DNA of 64,000 bases, taken from Paramyrothecium sp. XJ0827 (lineage: Eukaryota > Ascomycota > Sordariomycetes > Hypocreales > Stachybotryaceae). Numbering within the stretch: position 1 is the first letter of the stretch; each line of letters begins with the position of its first letter. The translations under genes were made by a program, and so were the position numbers. Under the pieces are notes generated by a model. That model did not search any database and had not been told where the DNA came from. It saw only the letters and a program-made list of their open reading frames with translations. The stretch is taken from contig JAJFPB010000002.1 in NCBI GenBank assembly GCA_020881915.1, positions 992,001-1,056,000 of the forward strand. The letters are read 5' to 3'. Positions 31,766 to 44,405 of the stretch are shown piece by piece.

Positions 31766-34718
31766 TCAAGAAAGAGTAGTGAGGCGCTGGAGGACGGTCA
31801 AGACGCCTGGGAAGAAGTTAGTAACAGGGCCCGAAGAGAAGGTTTACAATAAAACTTACCACTGACACCCTGTGTCAGAGTAGCGGTGGCCTCGGTGCTG
31901 CGATTGCCAAGGCTAACGGTCACGACGTCCTTCACGGCACCCTCCTCGCCGAGCGTGTTGGCCCACTTGAAGACCTTCTCGTCTTCCCTTCCGTCGCCGA
32001 TGACCATCATGAAATCGACAGGGACATTGTGCGACTCGTCTGCGTTCAAGTGCTCCTGGATGTTTCCGAAAATCTTCTGCGCCGCCGTCGTCTTGGTCCA
32101 GTCAATAGGCTCCACAACGATGCAGCCGTCCATGGGGACCGCATGCACGCGCTGTTGCTCGCACGCGTCGTTGACGTGGCTGGAGCAGTCAGACGCTTGG
32201 CGCGATGCTAGCTCGTAGTCCTCGGCGCTCTTGTAGTGGAAGATGAGGCTGCAACGGCGCTCCTCAATCACCGCGCCGGGGGTGCGGTCCAGGTAGTACG
32301 TCATGATGGGCTTGACGGACTCTTTCCAATCCCTGATCTGCTTCGTGTCCGCCATCTCAGTCCACGTGTCCTTGCCGCAGTTCTTGACGAAGCAGCCGTT
32401 CTCGGCAATGAGGCCAAGGTTCGAGACGCGACGGAAAAGTCGATCCAGCTCTTCGGGTCGGCGGCCAGACATGATGTAGACAGTGTTGCGCTCGTCTAGC
32501 AAAAGATCGTTAAGAATATCGACGGTGCGTTGCGGGCTGACGGCGATGATCTGGTTGACGGGTCCCCAGCTGACCAGAGTGCCCTCGTAGTCGAGAAGGA
32601 ATAGGCGGCGTTGAGCCTTGACGTACTTACTCGTGACTGTCTGGACGGAGAGACGCGGCACCGAGACCTGGTCACGCTTGTGCTGCTCCTCGTGGACCTT
32701 ATCCAGACGAGTCAGGAACTCGCTGAACCAGTGCGAGCCGGTATGGTGGGCAACAGACTCGTACAGCTTTTCCCAGCGCCGCTTTCGCTCGTCATCGCCC
32801 ATCTCAAGAGCCTGCTTGATAGCATCGGCGCACTGGCGGTAGTCCCATGGATTGACAGACAGTTCGTTACCGCCGAACAGGGACGAAGTACCCGTGAACT
32901 CAGACAGGATGAGGGAACCGTGCTTCATGTCGGGGTAGACCTTGCCGTCCTGGCAGAAAAGGTACTCGTGGGAAGTCAGATTCATACCCTCGCGTTGGCT
33001 GGTGATCATGAGTGCGTCAGCGATGGTGAGGAGAGCCAGGTATTGCGCGTAGTCGATATCCTGCTTGAGATAAACCACAGGCTGGTAAGCAAGGTTGGCC
33101 CACGAAGAGTTAACACGCGTCACAATGTCGGAAACAGTCGCGTCCAGATCACCCTTCTCGCTGCTCGAAAGCGCAACCTGGATGAGTACAGTGTTCTCGC
33201 GCCACTGAGGGTTCTTGTTCAAGAACAGCTCATAGGAGAGGAGCTTCTGACGAACGCCACGAACATGGTCAAGCTTGTCGCGAGCCACGATGAGTTTCTT
33301 GCCCTTGTAGCGCTCTTGCAGAATCTTGATCCACTTCAGGACCTCCTCATCTCCGCGATGCTTGCACAGGCTGATAGGATCGATACCAATGGCCAAGTTC
33401 ATGACATCGACGAATCGATCCTCGAGCTGAACACCTTCTGGGTTGGCCTCCACGCTGAGAAGGCGACTGCAGGTTTGCAGGAAGTGGCGGGTGTACTCGT
33501 GGATCTGGAAACCAATGAGGTTGGCGCCCAGCATGCCCTCGAGAAGTTCCTTGCGGACGGCGAGGCAGCGAAAGACCTCGGAGGAGGGGAAGGCGACGTG
33601 CAGGAAGAAGCCAATCTTGGCGTCGGGCAGCTTCTTGCGAATCATGCTAGGGACGAGCAGCAGGTGGTAGTCGTGGATCCAAATGACATCGCCGCGCTTC
33701 CAATTCTTGATGAGCTTGTCGGCAAAGGCCTGGTTGACATTGACGTAGTATTTCCACGAATGGTCCTCGTACGCCTTGCTCTTGGGGTTATCGGGGATCT
33801 GGTAGTGGAAGACCGGCCACAGGATCTGCTTGCAGAAGTGGGTGTAGTGGCCGTCAAAGTCCTTGTCGGAGCAGAAAACGGTCAGCATGTCGTGCTCGGT
33901 GGCGAGGGTGTCCTCAATGTCCTGCTTCTGCTGGGAACCCTCGAGCGCATCGGTGGGCATGCCGAGAGTGCCGACCCAGGTGTACTCGCCGAGTCCGCCA
34001 TCGCGGGCAGCGGCCTGGGCGGCGTTGCGCAGGCCACCGTTACCCTGATCAGCGCTGACGACCCTCCAGCCGGCGGAGGCAAAGACACGGTCGTGGCTCT
34101 CGCTACGGAGCAGCGGCCTGGGCTGGATGACGCCCTGGCGGCCGAGCTCGCGGGCCTTCTGCAGGGTACGGCTATGCTCGGAGATGGCAGCAGGAGGCGG
34201 CGAGTTGGCGCGCGACTTGGGCTGGTTGGCGCGCCCGCCCCAGGTGGTCGAACCGCGGTCGTTGGGAGAGCCCGTCTCATGGGGGAACTGGATGCGGAAG
34301 CCGTCCTCATTGAGGAATGGCTCAAGGATCTCAGCCTCGGTCTCGGTAGGGGTTTGCGGCGGCGTCAGGTCGGGGCGAGGGTTGAACAGACTGGGCTGGA
34401 CCTCAGCAGGCGCGGGAGTCTTGGGCGGCGGCGCGTCGATGGTCTTGGTCCATTTTTTCGAGAGGGCCTCTCGGTGTGGAGGGCTGCCGGGGAGGTTGAA
34501 GTGGATGGTTTTGGGGAGGAAGCTGTTGTCGAGGAAGAGTAGGTCAGCAAACGGTACCGTCCATTGCAGGGCAGTATCTGAAAACACGATGCGTTCGCCA
34601 GGAAAGGTAAAGGGAATGGAGAAATCAAGATCTTGGTGAAGCAGAGGTTTAGGTGGTAGGTGGGGCGTGCTGGCTTGCAGCTTTGGAAAACTTACAGGGA
34701 GCAAACGAAGACGGTCAT
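31766..34718 (-). CDS. TPS3: Trehalose-6-P synthase complex regulatory subunit (Tps3/Tsl1-like)
   Basis: Large subunit of the cytosolic trehalose synthase complex, thought to stabilise and regulate Tps1/Tps2. Exons 34718-34696, 34522-31860, 31806-31766; introns 173 and 53 nt; 908 aa. Exon 1 encodes only MTVFVCSL, and the splice joins it to FLPKTIHF as in homologues. A frame reading through intron 1 gives a false N-terminus from 34752. A glycosyltransferase-20 domain spans about residues 180-620. Its HVAFPSSEVFRCLAVRKELLEG block is the Tps3/Tsl1 form rather than the catalytic synthase form. A phosphatase-like HAD domain follows (about 645-890). HAD motif I reads DYEGTL near residue 650 instead of DxDGT, so the acid/base Asp is replaced by Glu; GDGREDEK near 848 is kept. 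This supports a regulatory rather than catalytic role. Confidence 0.9.
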
Positions 34719-37592
34719 GGTGGGCTGAATGAGCTGCGGCAAGCTCGTCCACGCTGAAGTGTTTTGTCGCGGCGAGAGGTTGTATGGATGTGTGAAAGGA
34801 CGCGAAGAAGCTGCAGCAAGACGGAAATCAAAATTTCCTTGTTCTTGTCTGCGTCAATTGAGTTGGTGGTGTCGAGTAGGCAAGCGGCGTGAGAGCCCAG
34901 GAAATAAAATTCCAGTACCTTTTCCTACTCCGGATGTGTTGCTAGCAGCTTAAGCTCCCGTATGACGAGCGCATGTGGGATGGTCGACTGGTTTTAATTT
35001 CTGCTTGGTAGGATAGAAGAGGGATCGACGTCTGGATCCGGAGTGCTCGAGGGAAGAGTGAGAGAAGGTAAAAAGAGGCAACAGCTAGCGGTTGAAACAA
35101 AACGTGCACAGATTGCGGAGGTGGAAGCGGCGCAGTTTCGTAGCGGACAGGGATTATGCTCTGGTGTCCTGGAAGGCTGACAGGTTGAAAGCTCCAGGAA
35201 TGATCGCCTAGGATAGAGTTGCAGCCGGAGCAGGTCGAGGGTGTCAGTACTGTTATCTTGTAGGGCCGGAAGCGCCAATGAAGAAGCTACGGTAAGCTTT
35301 CCGTGCGCGCGTGAATGGTGCAATTGTGAGTTCGAAGATTCGACGCACTTCCAGGTACCGCTAATGGAGGGTGGGAAGGCAACGGAGGGGGGGGGACGCG
35401 CTATGGTGAAGCCGACCAACGTTGGTAGGATGGATCGGGAATTTTCTAGATGGTGACGACGAGACGCAGGGGGAGAAAATTCGGAATTGGCCCAAACGAG
35501 GCGGATGGGGATATGCGACGGGTCTGACGTAATGGCCGTTGACGCTGGAAGAGGGGCACACAGTGACAGCGCCGGAAGGGACGAGGCCTGCCAGAGACAA
35601 GCGCGAGAGGGAAAAATAAAATAAACAGAGTAGCAGGGGTGGAGGCTCGACTCGTCTCGCAAAGCGGCCGTTGACGTCGTCGAGGTTTGCTCCACAGGAG
35701 ATTTTGTTCCGGGTGCAGGGAAGCCTGGTTGTGTGCAGAGTGCGGGAGTGGGTGCGACTTGTGTCTTATGCCTTTCTTTGAGTGCCGGGGCAGACCAGTA
35801 CCAAGCAACCGCTTGCTCTCCTTTTTTCTCTGCTTCGTCTTATTCCTTGGCTTATAAGGACAAGCTAGGACAAGACAACCTTATAGTGATCCTGACAAGA
35901 GTGTGCGGAGCAGCTCCCGAACAGAAGGGGGGGGGGAAGGATCCCCAAAACGCCAATGCACGGAGCAAGGCAAGGCAGCGCCCACTATAAAATCAAATGG
36001 GTCAAGGGCGGGGTGGTAGACCGACCCCCTGGAAAAGACCGCAACCACAAAAAGCCGAGCAAGGCCTGTAGTGGGCTGTGCTGTGTGCACCGTAAGGTAC
36101 GGTGTGTAAGGGAAGAGGCAACCGATGAGGACCTTAGGGGAGGGCGGTCGTGTAGGTAGCTGCTCTCAGTGTCTTGGCTAGCTCGTGGCTGTTTGTTTCG
36201 ATGATAAGAGGGACAGACAGACAAATGGGAAAAGGGAGGAGCAGACAAGGGGGGTTTTCTAACAGCTGGACTAAGGTATGGTACAGTTTACGAAAGGGCC
36301 GTTGTTTGTTCTTTTCTTATTGCACCAAAACGTCGGGCCGGATCCAGAAACAAGGAAACCCGTCAGGCTACCTGACCTTATGGGCGGGCTTTATTTTCAG
36401 GTTCTGAGCGAGGCCCAGGGGAGAGAGTTCAATAGCTCTTCGCGGACGTAACACATGGGGGGAGCACTGTACGACGTATCATATGATACGCTCGCTTTGC
36501 TTCGGAGCGAGCTCCCTATCGAGAGCCCGATTCACAGACAAGTGCAATTTCGCTTCAACAAATGGCTCTCCAATCCGCCGGCCCCTGCGGATCAGGATGG
36601 GCGGCCAAGGCACCACTGAAACGACAGCCACAGCCTGGGAGCTCCAGCGGCCGAGAGGTCAGGCGTGCCAGCCCGACCTAGGGAACTCAAACCCGCCGTG
36701 GTCCTGTAAGCCAAGGCCCAGGATGAGGAGGGGGGCTAGACGGAGAGGGAGGGGGGGAGGCAGTAAAGGGAGGGGGGGAGCCTTATCCGAGGGAGCGAGA
36801 GAGAAAAGAGGGTGTGCTGGTAGCTTGCGTTGGGGTGGATGAAAATGACTCCTAATCGCCCATGCAAGCGAGTGCAAGTGAGGTGGAAGTGAATCTGATC
36901 CGCTGCCATGGTCAATTGGATGGGATGTGTGGGTTCTTCGCCCTCCCTTTCCTGAGCGGTTCGACAACGCCGTCACTCACGGGAGGGGGAGGGGCTTGCA
37001 CTAAGCGTAACAGAAGAGCAGCGTAACAAAAACAAAAAGGAAAGGTGGGTTGAGCTCCGCCTTTGCAATTCAACGTTGCTCTTGGCCTTCCTTCGGAGGA
37101 ATGTCAATGGCATAACAATACTGTAATGACACACATTTCGCTTTTGCCGGCGAAAAGCACGGTACTCGTACAGTGTAAGCCCGCTGGCCGTGGGTGGATA
37201 TGGCGTGAGCAAAACACATGGTTGGGCTTGGAGCTTCCCCTTCACACTTACAAGCTCACGCTTGTTTCCGTATAAGCCTTTGGAAGGGAATCGGAAAAGA
37301 AAGGATTGCCACAAAAAAAAAAATAATGAGCAATGATACACACAATCCCTGTATCGGATTTGCAAAAGAAATCGGAGAGCGGGTTACATTCAAACTGGAC
37401 CGTTGTCTCAGTCCAGTCTCTCACTGTCTTCTTCCATCGAAATCCAAGTACCGCATCAGCGAAAACGAGATGACGGCCGAGCAAAAAAAAAGCAAAAGGC
37501 ATGCCCGTAGATCCTTAAAGTCTAGACCACAGTCCATGTCCACACGCCTAGTTTTAACATCGCCAGGCCTTGGATTTGAACGGGGCCCCAGC

Positions 37593-37613
37593 CACACACA
37601 GACACACACACAC
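37593..37613. repeat. CA microsatellite
   Basis: (CA)n interrupted once by G, about 21 nt. Confidence 0.75.
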
Positions 37614-38700
37614 GCTTCCACTCACGCAACGCACGCCCCCCCTTCTCTCTCTTCGCGCCGCTGTTATCAAAAGCCTCCCCGAGCAAGTTGACTTTGGCAC
37701 TGACGACGCTTTGTATCATGACGCGCAACAGCTGGCGGGAGGAAACCCTTGGCGAAGAGAAAGCCCACGACGCAACTTCCACTCAGCAACGTTCACCCAC
37801 CTGGCCTGGGGAACTGTGGGGTATAGGGAGACGGCGCTGTGCTTCTTCCCCGCACATCCAGCTTTCGTACAGCATGCGCAGGACCCGGTGATGTGATGTT
37901 CAACTAAACTAGTGTATATACTGTACTGTACGACAAACACATCGTCAGTGTTTCGCCTCTTCCCGGCTGGTTGTTGATCAGCTTGGCTTCAGTCGCACAG
38001 CCAGTACTAGGTCACAAGGTCCTCGTCTTGTTGTTGCTCCAGAGCACAAAACTCCGGGACTTTGTCTTACCCCAACTCCTCCACCCAAGCCATCCCATGT
38101 CTCCTTTTTTGGCCTCTCTCTCATCCTAACGCACACGCCTGCAACTTGTACAAATGCGGTTCTTCCCAACTCGGGTTTTGGCAACGGGTAAAGCACCAGA
38201 TATCGAGGCCAGCAAAGCCGGGGGGCGCACCCCGCCGCCCTACACCCACCCGCTGGTAGCTCCCCCGCCCGCAGCGTTCGCGCGCATCGACTGCGACCTC
38301 GAAAGAGCTGCTTGCCCCCAATGCAGGGGTCGGCAGCCCAGGATCTGGCACTGAATCTCTGTAAAGCGCGCGCCACCAACAGAGGTACACGTTTTTGGGG
38401 GGGGTTTTGGGCCGGGCATGTGGCACCGACCAGTGGCTGCGAGCAGGCCTTCGCCACCCCGCTGCCAATTGGCTCTCCCGCCCGCACTCGCTCGTGTGAA
38501 GCCGGATCTACATGGGCATTTTGTGACTTGTCGAACCCATGCATTGGCTTGCAGCCAGCGTAGGATGGATGGGGGAATCGACCTTGTGGAAGGTCGTCAA
38601 CGTGTCTAGAATTATGCCATCTGCAGAAGCCCAATGTGACAGAAAACCACTCTTGCTCAGCGTTGGCGCCCGAGCCACGCCTCGAACAATAGCCAATTGC

Positions 38701-38714
38701 TTTTTTTTTTTTTT
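38701..38714. repeat. T14 homopolymer
   Basis: Fourteen consecutive T, 22 nt before a 9-bp hairpin. Confidence 0.85.
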
Positions 38715-38736
38715 GGCGTCCCGTCCGTTGAAGGTC

Positions 38737-38763
38737 GAGCTCCCAATGTAACGATGGGAGCTC
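38737..38763. repeat. Perfect 9-bp inverted repeat
   Basis: GAGCTCCCA, nine-base spacer, TGGGAGCTC. A stable stem-loop in RNA from either strand. Function unknown. Confidence 0.7.
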
Positions 38764-41323
38764 CCGCTTGGTCCATACGGAGCGGGGGCCTGGCGTCTTT
38801 GTCCCCTTCACGCCCACTCTCTTGTAGCACGCCCCAGGCATATAGTAGTAGTACACACGCACACAGCATACCCAGCTGCATCACGGGCTTCAAGCGAACC
38901 ACGCAGTGTCCTAATTCCAACACCGAACAGGAGCCTGGCAACGCGCGGCGTGCTTACTTGTCAATGCCGCAGCCGCCCAAGCGAAGTGCCAGTAACCACC
39001 CAACAGTCACATCGCCCTTTGCCGAGCTGCAGCTAGTTAGCTAATGGAAAGCAAGCTCACGCACCACAGCCCTCCCAGGAACTCTCGCGTTCTTACTGTA
39101 TCGCTTATTACCATAGTAGGTATCCAACGGTCCTTTGGCTGGGCTTTCACTAGCCACCCTTGCTTGGCGCAAACTCTCCAAATCCTGCGTGCGCCTTTTG
39201 CGACGCGCGCCGCGCCCCTATCTATCTCGTCCCCAGCCATGAAGAGCGGCCAGAAACCCAACCCACATGGGCTCCTCCGATTGTCTAATCGCCGTCCCAA
39301 TGGAGGTTGTCGTGCCGCTCACGTCTGTCTGGAGCTTGCCTTTGGGGTCGTGCATAGATCATTGGCCGTTCTGCTACTTCATCTTGCTTGGAAACATGGA
39401 GGGCCTGGCCTGGCAGCGGGAAGGCAAACGGGAACTTGGACACGGGATCCTCGCCCGACGTTCTGGGCCACGTACCGGCCGAAACCTTGCCGTCCACTCA
39501 ACTCACCCCATGATTTTTGAGTTTAATGGGACACGCGCTCGACAACAAAGGCCCAAACTCTCCCTCGAGTTGCACGTCTCCCGACCAAATTCAATGCATG
39601 TAGCGTTGCTGATCTCCCATCAAAACAAACACCCTGCATTCCCTCTCTTCACAATTGCCACTGCCAACTCAGCCCACCTCGCCCGCTTCCGTAGCTCGTG
39701 GAGCAGGACCCGAGTTTGCCCTGTGGTTATATGCCGAGTTGGTTGCACCCACGTTGCATCGCACATCGCCCAAGGTGATCTGACATGCCCATCCCATTAT
39801 CCCGGAATCACACAACGAAACTCGCTCAGCACGGCAGACCGGAAACAAACGGCCCTTTTTCCGGGGCTGTTCCTCCCACGTAGCATAGGTTCAAGCATGG
39901 TAGAGCATCAACACCAGCCTGCACAGCGGCATAATCTAACCACAACGCAGTCGCTTCCATGAGCCATTTCCCGGCATATTTTTGCAGGCTTGCATGCACC
40001 AAAGTGCATCTTTTCGGAGGGCTGTATATGTGAGACTAGAGTTACCTGGCCCATTTTCCAGATAGGCATCGTAACCGCCGCTGCGGTTCACTCGCAACCA
40101 ATCCGCCGGCCCCGTGGTTAGCCGTCATGCACAACCCGTCGCCAGACTCCAATCTGCTAGAGCCCCCTCCAACGTGGCAGCTTCGCGAAATTGGTGTGGT
40201 TTCGCTTCCCATGCGCGCGAGCCCTTCTCCGTCACGGTTCCATGGCAGACACACGTTCCTCCACCCGCCTTCTACATGAAGATTGGCATGTCGCAACGGG
40301 CGTGGTCCGGCGTCGACGCTTCGTGACGGGCGGTGGGGATCGGCGCTGGCATGGCAAAATGCCCGGCCACACCATCAAAACATACGTGTAAGCGGGTGTA
40401 GGACGCCCGCCTGGTAGATCCGAATTCTGATGCTGGCATGAATCACAAAGTGACTCGGTCCGCATCACAAAAATACACCCATTGCCTATCGAAACCCATC
40501 TCTTCGTGGGCAATCAACCTGTGCCTAGCGGAATGGGCCTCCGCAACCAGCCGCAGCCAGTTCCTGGTTGCGCCCCAGGCAATGTATGACACCATAGATC
40601 CACCTCGTCCCCTATCAAGAGCGACAATTCCCGCCCGGGCCGGGTCCAGCAATCGCCCACTATCACCAAACGAGGCACGAGAAAGGAGTCACGCCAGCCA
40701 CACCAAGTTCCCGTGCCCGGAGCTTCTCCTCCAAATGCTCACGCACGCACGGGGCTTCTCCCGATTCCCCATAGTCTCAACCCGTCGGGACAAGGCATTT
40801 ATGCTGCCTGGGATGACGACAACGATGATGCTTCCATTATGTTATTTTTGCTCTACTATCAAATCACTGGCTTGCGGGAGACATAACACGCCAAAGCCTC
40901 GTGGCTTCCAGGACACCAACGTTCAATCCCTGCGATTCGGCCCGCGCTGCCCAGAAACCGTTGGGCTGCCTATCACTTAGTCCAAAAATATCCACTCGTC
41001 ACTCGCACCCAAACGCCCATGCCTTCAAGCAATAGGAGCGGGTGAGTTGCTTTGTCCCACATTGCTGTTGACCTAGTCATGCATGCCTTGACAACCATGC
41101 ATTGGAGCAGAGCCACACGGGTTCTTTCGTAAGCAAGCCTTTTCAGTGTCCATTGACATGTGATAGACCTATGCGAACGACATGCGTTTCAAGGTCTTCG
41201 ATCCGATTCGACTTTCCCCGATATGTTCCTGCTCGGCAGTGTAGGTAACGCACAGGAAAAGAGTGCGCGTTTTTATCGTCAATGAACAAATGTTCGGTTC
41301 CTCAACCTCGTTCAGTTTTCGCC

Positions 41324-42985
41324 TTAGTTCCGCCAGATGCGCACAGCCTTGTCCTTTCCTCCGCTGCCGACTTGCTGTCCGTCGGGGCTCCAGTCGCAAG
41401 CGTAGACCTCATCAGCGTGCCCAGGCAGATCCATGGCTAGCTTGCCAGACGGCATGGACCAAACCTTCAACGTCGTGTCTTTCGATGCTGTAACCAACAG
41501 TCTCGAATCAGCTGAGAAGGCGCACTGGTAGACAGGCGCGACGTGTCCGCGGAGAGTGTTGATGAATTTGCCGTCCCTATAGCCTGATTAGTCCCTACTT
41601 TCCGTTGCCCATGGAATCGTCTACAAACCTAGCATTCCAGATCTTGGTGTGATTATCCCAGCCGGCACTGGCAATTAGAGTGCCGTCTGGTGAGAACGTC
41701 ACATGGTTGACCTGCTTCTGATGGCCAAGCATGCGAGCCACGGGTTTCGTTCCTTGCGAAGGATCCCAGAGATACATGGTAAAATCGTCGCTGGCAGACA
41801 CCAGGCGCTCGGCAACTTTGCCCTGCACCCTGCCCGCCTTCTCAAATCGCTCCTTTGCCTTGGCTCGCTTGCCCTCCTCCGTGTCTGGTACCGGTGTGTG
41901 ATCAAAGAAACCCGTGCGAAGGGCAAACTCGGTCGAAAGGGCAAGGTGATTCACCCAGTGAGCGTGAGATGTGAGCGTGTGTAAAAGAGTGCCCTTTTCC
42001 GCATCCCAAACCCGCACCGTCTTGTCGTGGCTGGCCGAGTAAATCTGTCCGGCACCTCCCCAGCGTACACAACTCACGCTACTCCTGTGACCTGACAGGA
42101 CATGCTCTGTTCTGCCAGTATTCACAACCCACACGCGAACAGTTGAATCCTTGCTTGCACTGGCTAATCGAGGAGTCCCATCCCTCCACAGGTGATATGG
42201 TTCCCAGGCGATGCTGGTCACCCACTTCGCATGCCCAGTGAGGGCTCCGTTGCCCATGGGTTTCCCGGTTTCCGGGTCCCAGAGCCGCACTGATTTGTCC
42301 ATACTGCCAGTTGCTAGACGTTTCGCGTCCGGGGACCAGGAAACACAGAGAACCCAGTGGGTGTGACCAGCCAGAGTAAACTTTGGTGTGCCTGTTTCGG
42401 TGTCCCAGATTCGAGCCGTCTTGTCGCCAGAGCCCGTCGCTAAGCGGCTGCTGCTTGCCGGGCTATATTGCGCGGCCAAGATGGGCTCACCATGCCCTGG
42501 GATTCTGTGCGCCATCCGTGTCACAGCCTGGACCTTGAACACGGCCTGAGGCTCGGCGCTCAGCGTGACAGTGGTTTCGAAAGGGTTCTCCACGCCATGG
42601 CTTCGGAGTAGCTGAAGAAGATCGGTCGGATATTGGTCGACGATGATGTCTGTGTCAGGAATGTGTATGCGAAAGCGATAAGGTAAAAACTCTTCCTTTT
42701 CCTGCGTTTGTGCGGTCAGCCTTCGTTGTAATTTCGCTGCGGTCGTAAGGGGACACATACTCTCGTCAATAACGTATTCAGAAGGAGAGAAAGGTTCTTT
42801 TCCGAAGCATGGGCCAGAGGCACTTCAATCACGTCCGCCATTTGGTTGCCGTCGCCATCGAGGAAGCGAGCCTTGAACGAGCCGGCGGGGCCACTGGCCA
42901 CTGCGGAGACATCTTGTTGAACCCGCGACCTCTCGAGGTCTTCGCGTCGTTGCCGCTTGGACGGTGGAGGTACGATAGTCGCCAT
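41324..42985 (-). CDS. RSA4: Rsa4 / Notchless, 60S ribosome-assembly WD40 protein
   Basis: Nucle(ol)ar factor whose N-terminal UBL-like (NLE) domain is bound by the AAA ATPase Rea1/Mdn1 during pre-60S maturation. Exons 42985-42761, 42701-41629, 41576-41324; introns 59 and 52 nt; 516 aa, the usual length. Residues 1-12 carry the conserved start MATIVPPPSKRQ. The NLE domain spans about 35-120 across the first splice. Eight WD repeats follow, e.g. SGDKTARIWD, GSMDKSVRLWD, SASKDSTVRVW, SASHDKTVRVWD, SASDDFTMYLWD and ASAGWDNHTKIW, with the last blades in exon 3 (TASKDTTLKVW, GGKDKAVRIW). Exon 3 is required for a complete propeller. An essential gene in yeast, so it should be intact, as seen. Confidence 0.95.
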
Positions 42986-43367
42986 GGCAAAAGTTGAGTG
43001 ATCGAGCAGTATATGCAGCACCTTTCCCCAAATCTGCAAATTGTTTTGCGGAGGCCCCAAAAGATAATCGTTGGTGGGGCAGTTTGGCAAAATCTGTGTA
43101 AATTTTGGCGGTGAGTTGACAAGGTGGTATCCACTAACAACGATTGGTCAGGGACCCTGTGCCTGTTCGTTAGCGCCATCAGGTGCCAAACTGTTTCGGG
43201 TTCGTCTCTTTGAAAGACATTTGTACACAAGGTATGGCACTGGAGTTTACTTACCATTGCCGGGCTTTCCTGTCTACTAGATGCTGGTAGTAACGTTTAG
43301 TAACACTTGTGAGCTATGCCTAGCTAAAGAATGTTCGTGAAGCATGATAGAGCCCTCGGTGTTTCGC
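42986..43367. other. RSA4 promoter region
   Basis: 380 nt between the RSA4 start and the end of the FAR1-like gene. No gene seen. Confidence 0.5.
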
Positions 43368-44405
43368 TCATGGTGCTCGAGGCTCGCGTCCGCGTCTTGG
43401 TGGTTCACCAAAGGGGGGAAACTGCTCCGGCACGTCGAAGCCAGGCACAGGGAACATCATCTCAGTATTAGCCGGCACAAGAAGTGGTGCTTGTTGGACC
43501 GAAGCATGGTGCTGCATTTGGTGCTGCATCTGTTGCTGGCTGGGGATATGATGCTGCAGAGGCTCCTCCGCGTCCTGTCCCTGTGGTTGAGCACCATCTT
43601 GTGGCTCTTGCGCCGCTGGCTGCCGCCGTCGACGCGGTCGTGGTGGTGGCGCTACTACCTGTCTACGATTTTCTTCGATGTTTTCGTGGCGCTTTCTTTG
43701 GGCCTCTGCGCGCGTGTGGCGCTGTACGTCTTCGTTCTGCACAGCATAGATGGCGGCAATTCTCAATTGCAGTTGCGACAAGATGTTCAGGCGTTCAGGC
43801 TGCGATATCTTGCGATAGTCAGTCTTGAACTGTTGAAATGTATCGCCCGTCAGTCGAAGAGCAGCTTCTGACACGCCAGCAACCTGTAGGGCCGCCGAGG
43901 TTTCGATGTCTGGTCGAGGGCCTGCATCTGCTCAGGGTTATTTCCAGGGTTCGTTACATATGTCACACATAAAATTGCACGCACCTTCCTCTCCCTCGTC
44001 CTCTTCGTTCTCGCCATTGACACTGCCTTCGGATGGCGTCGGAGGCTCGGGTGTGCCCGGTTCGTGGTTGTGCTGATCGCAGTGGACAGTCAATATCCAA
44101 CCTTGCAGTGACTTGCGATAGACGGCCTTGGCTTTCCACGGACAGCCCGTCTTCTTGGTCGACGTCTTGTGCTTTGTGGCCATGCACTTGTACGGTCGCC
44201 CGCCTCGGTCGCAAACCAGGTCGCATCGGACAATGTTATTGTTAGGCACATCGGCGCCGCCAACGCGACTGCGGTGTGATCTTGCCTTGACGATCTTGTA
44301 GCCTTCCTTTTCCATGCGCCTGTTCAAATCCTGCATGAGCTCTTCGTAGCTCTTGTACACGCCGCCCTGTTGCGGCACCGCGATTGACGAAAGAACACCA
44401 AACAT
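43368..44405 (-). CDS. Stand-alone FAR1-like zinc-finger protein
   Basis: 326-aa predicted DNA-binding protein. Exons 44405-43985 and 43927-43368; 57-nt intron GTGCGT..CAG, phase 1. Residues about 20-115 form a FAR1/WRKY-GCM1-type zinc finger: YEELMQDLNRRMEKEGYKIV, then a cysteine in GCPWKAKAVY, then the closing HCDQHNHEPGTPE. An acidic stretch (about 125-140) follows, then a helical segment with ALRLTGDTFQQFKTDYRKIS. The tail is Gln/Pro rich. The same domain usually heads MULE-type transposases, but no transposase core is present. It therefore looks like a domesticated transcription factor. It is divergent from MSH4, with 530 nt between their starts. Confidence 0.78.

Larger units (their letters stand above)
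34719..41323. other. 6.6-kb stretch without a credible gene
   Basis: It lies upstream of the trehalose gene and downstream of RSA4. The first kilobase should hold the trehalose gene promoter, with two AGGGG stress-response-like words at 35552 and 35635. The longest frames (34994-35695 minus, 37978-38862 minus, 39267-39962 plus) have no domains, no family look and odd composition. Homopurine G-runs recur at 35386-35395, 35926-35938 and 36720-36780. CA repeats, a T14 run and a hairpin also occur (separate entries). Confidence 0.55.

Noticed and set aside
32611..34542. 643-aa plus-strand open frame
   Set aside because: Antisense shadow of the trehalose subunit; no domain; the real gene is on the minus strand.
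34994..35695. 233-aa minus-strand frame upstream of the trehalose gene
   Set aside because: Ser/Pro/Thr-rich translation of pyrimidine-rich leader-like DNA; no domain or splice link.
37978..38862. 294-aa minus-strand frame
   Set aside because: Runs through a T14/A14 homopolymer, no domain, unusual composition.
39267..39962. 231-aa plus-strand frame
   Set aside because: No recognisable domain, signal peptide or conserved look.
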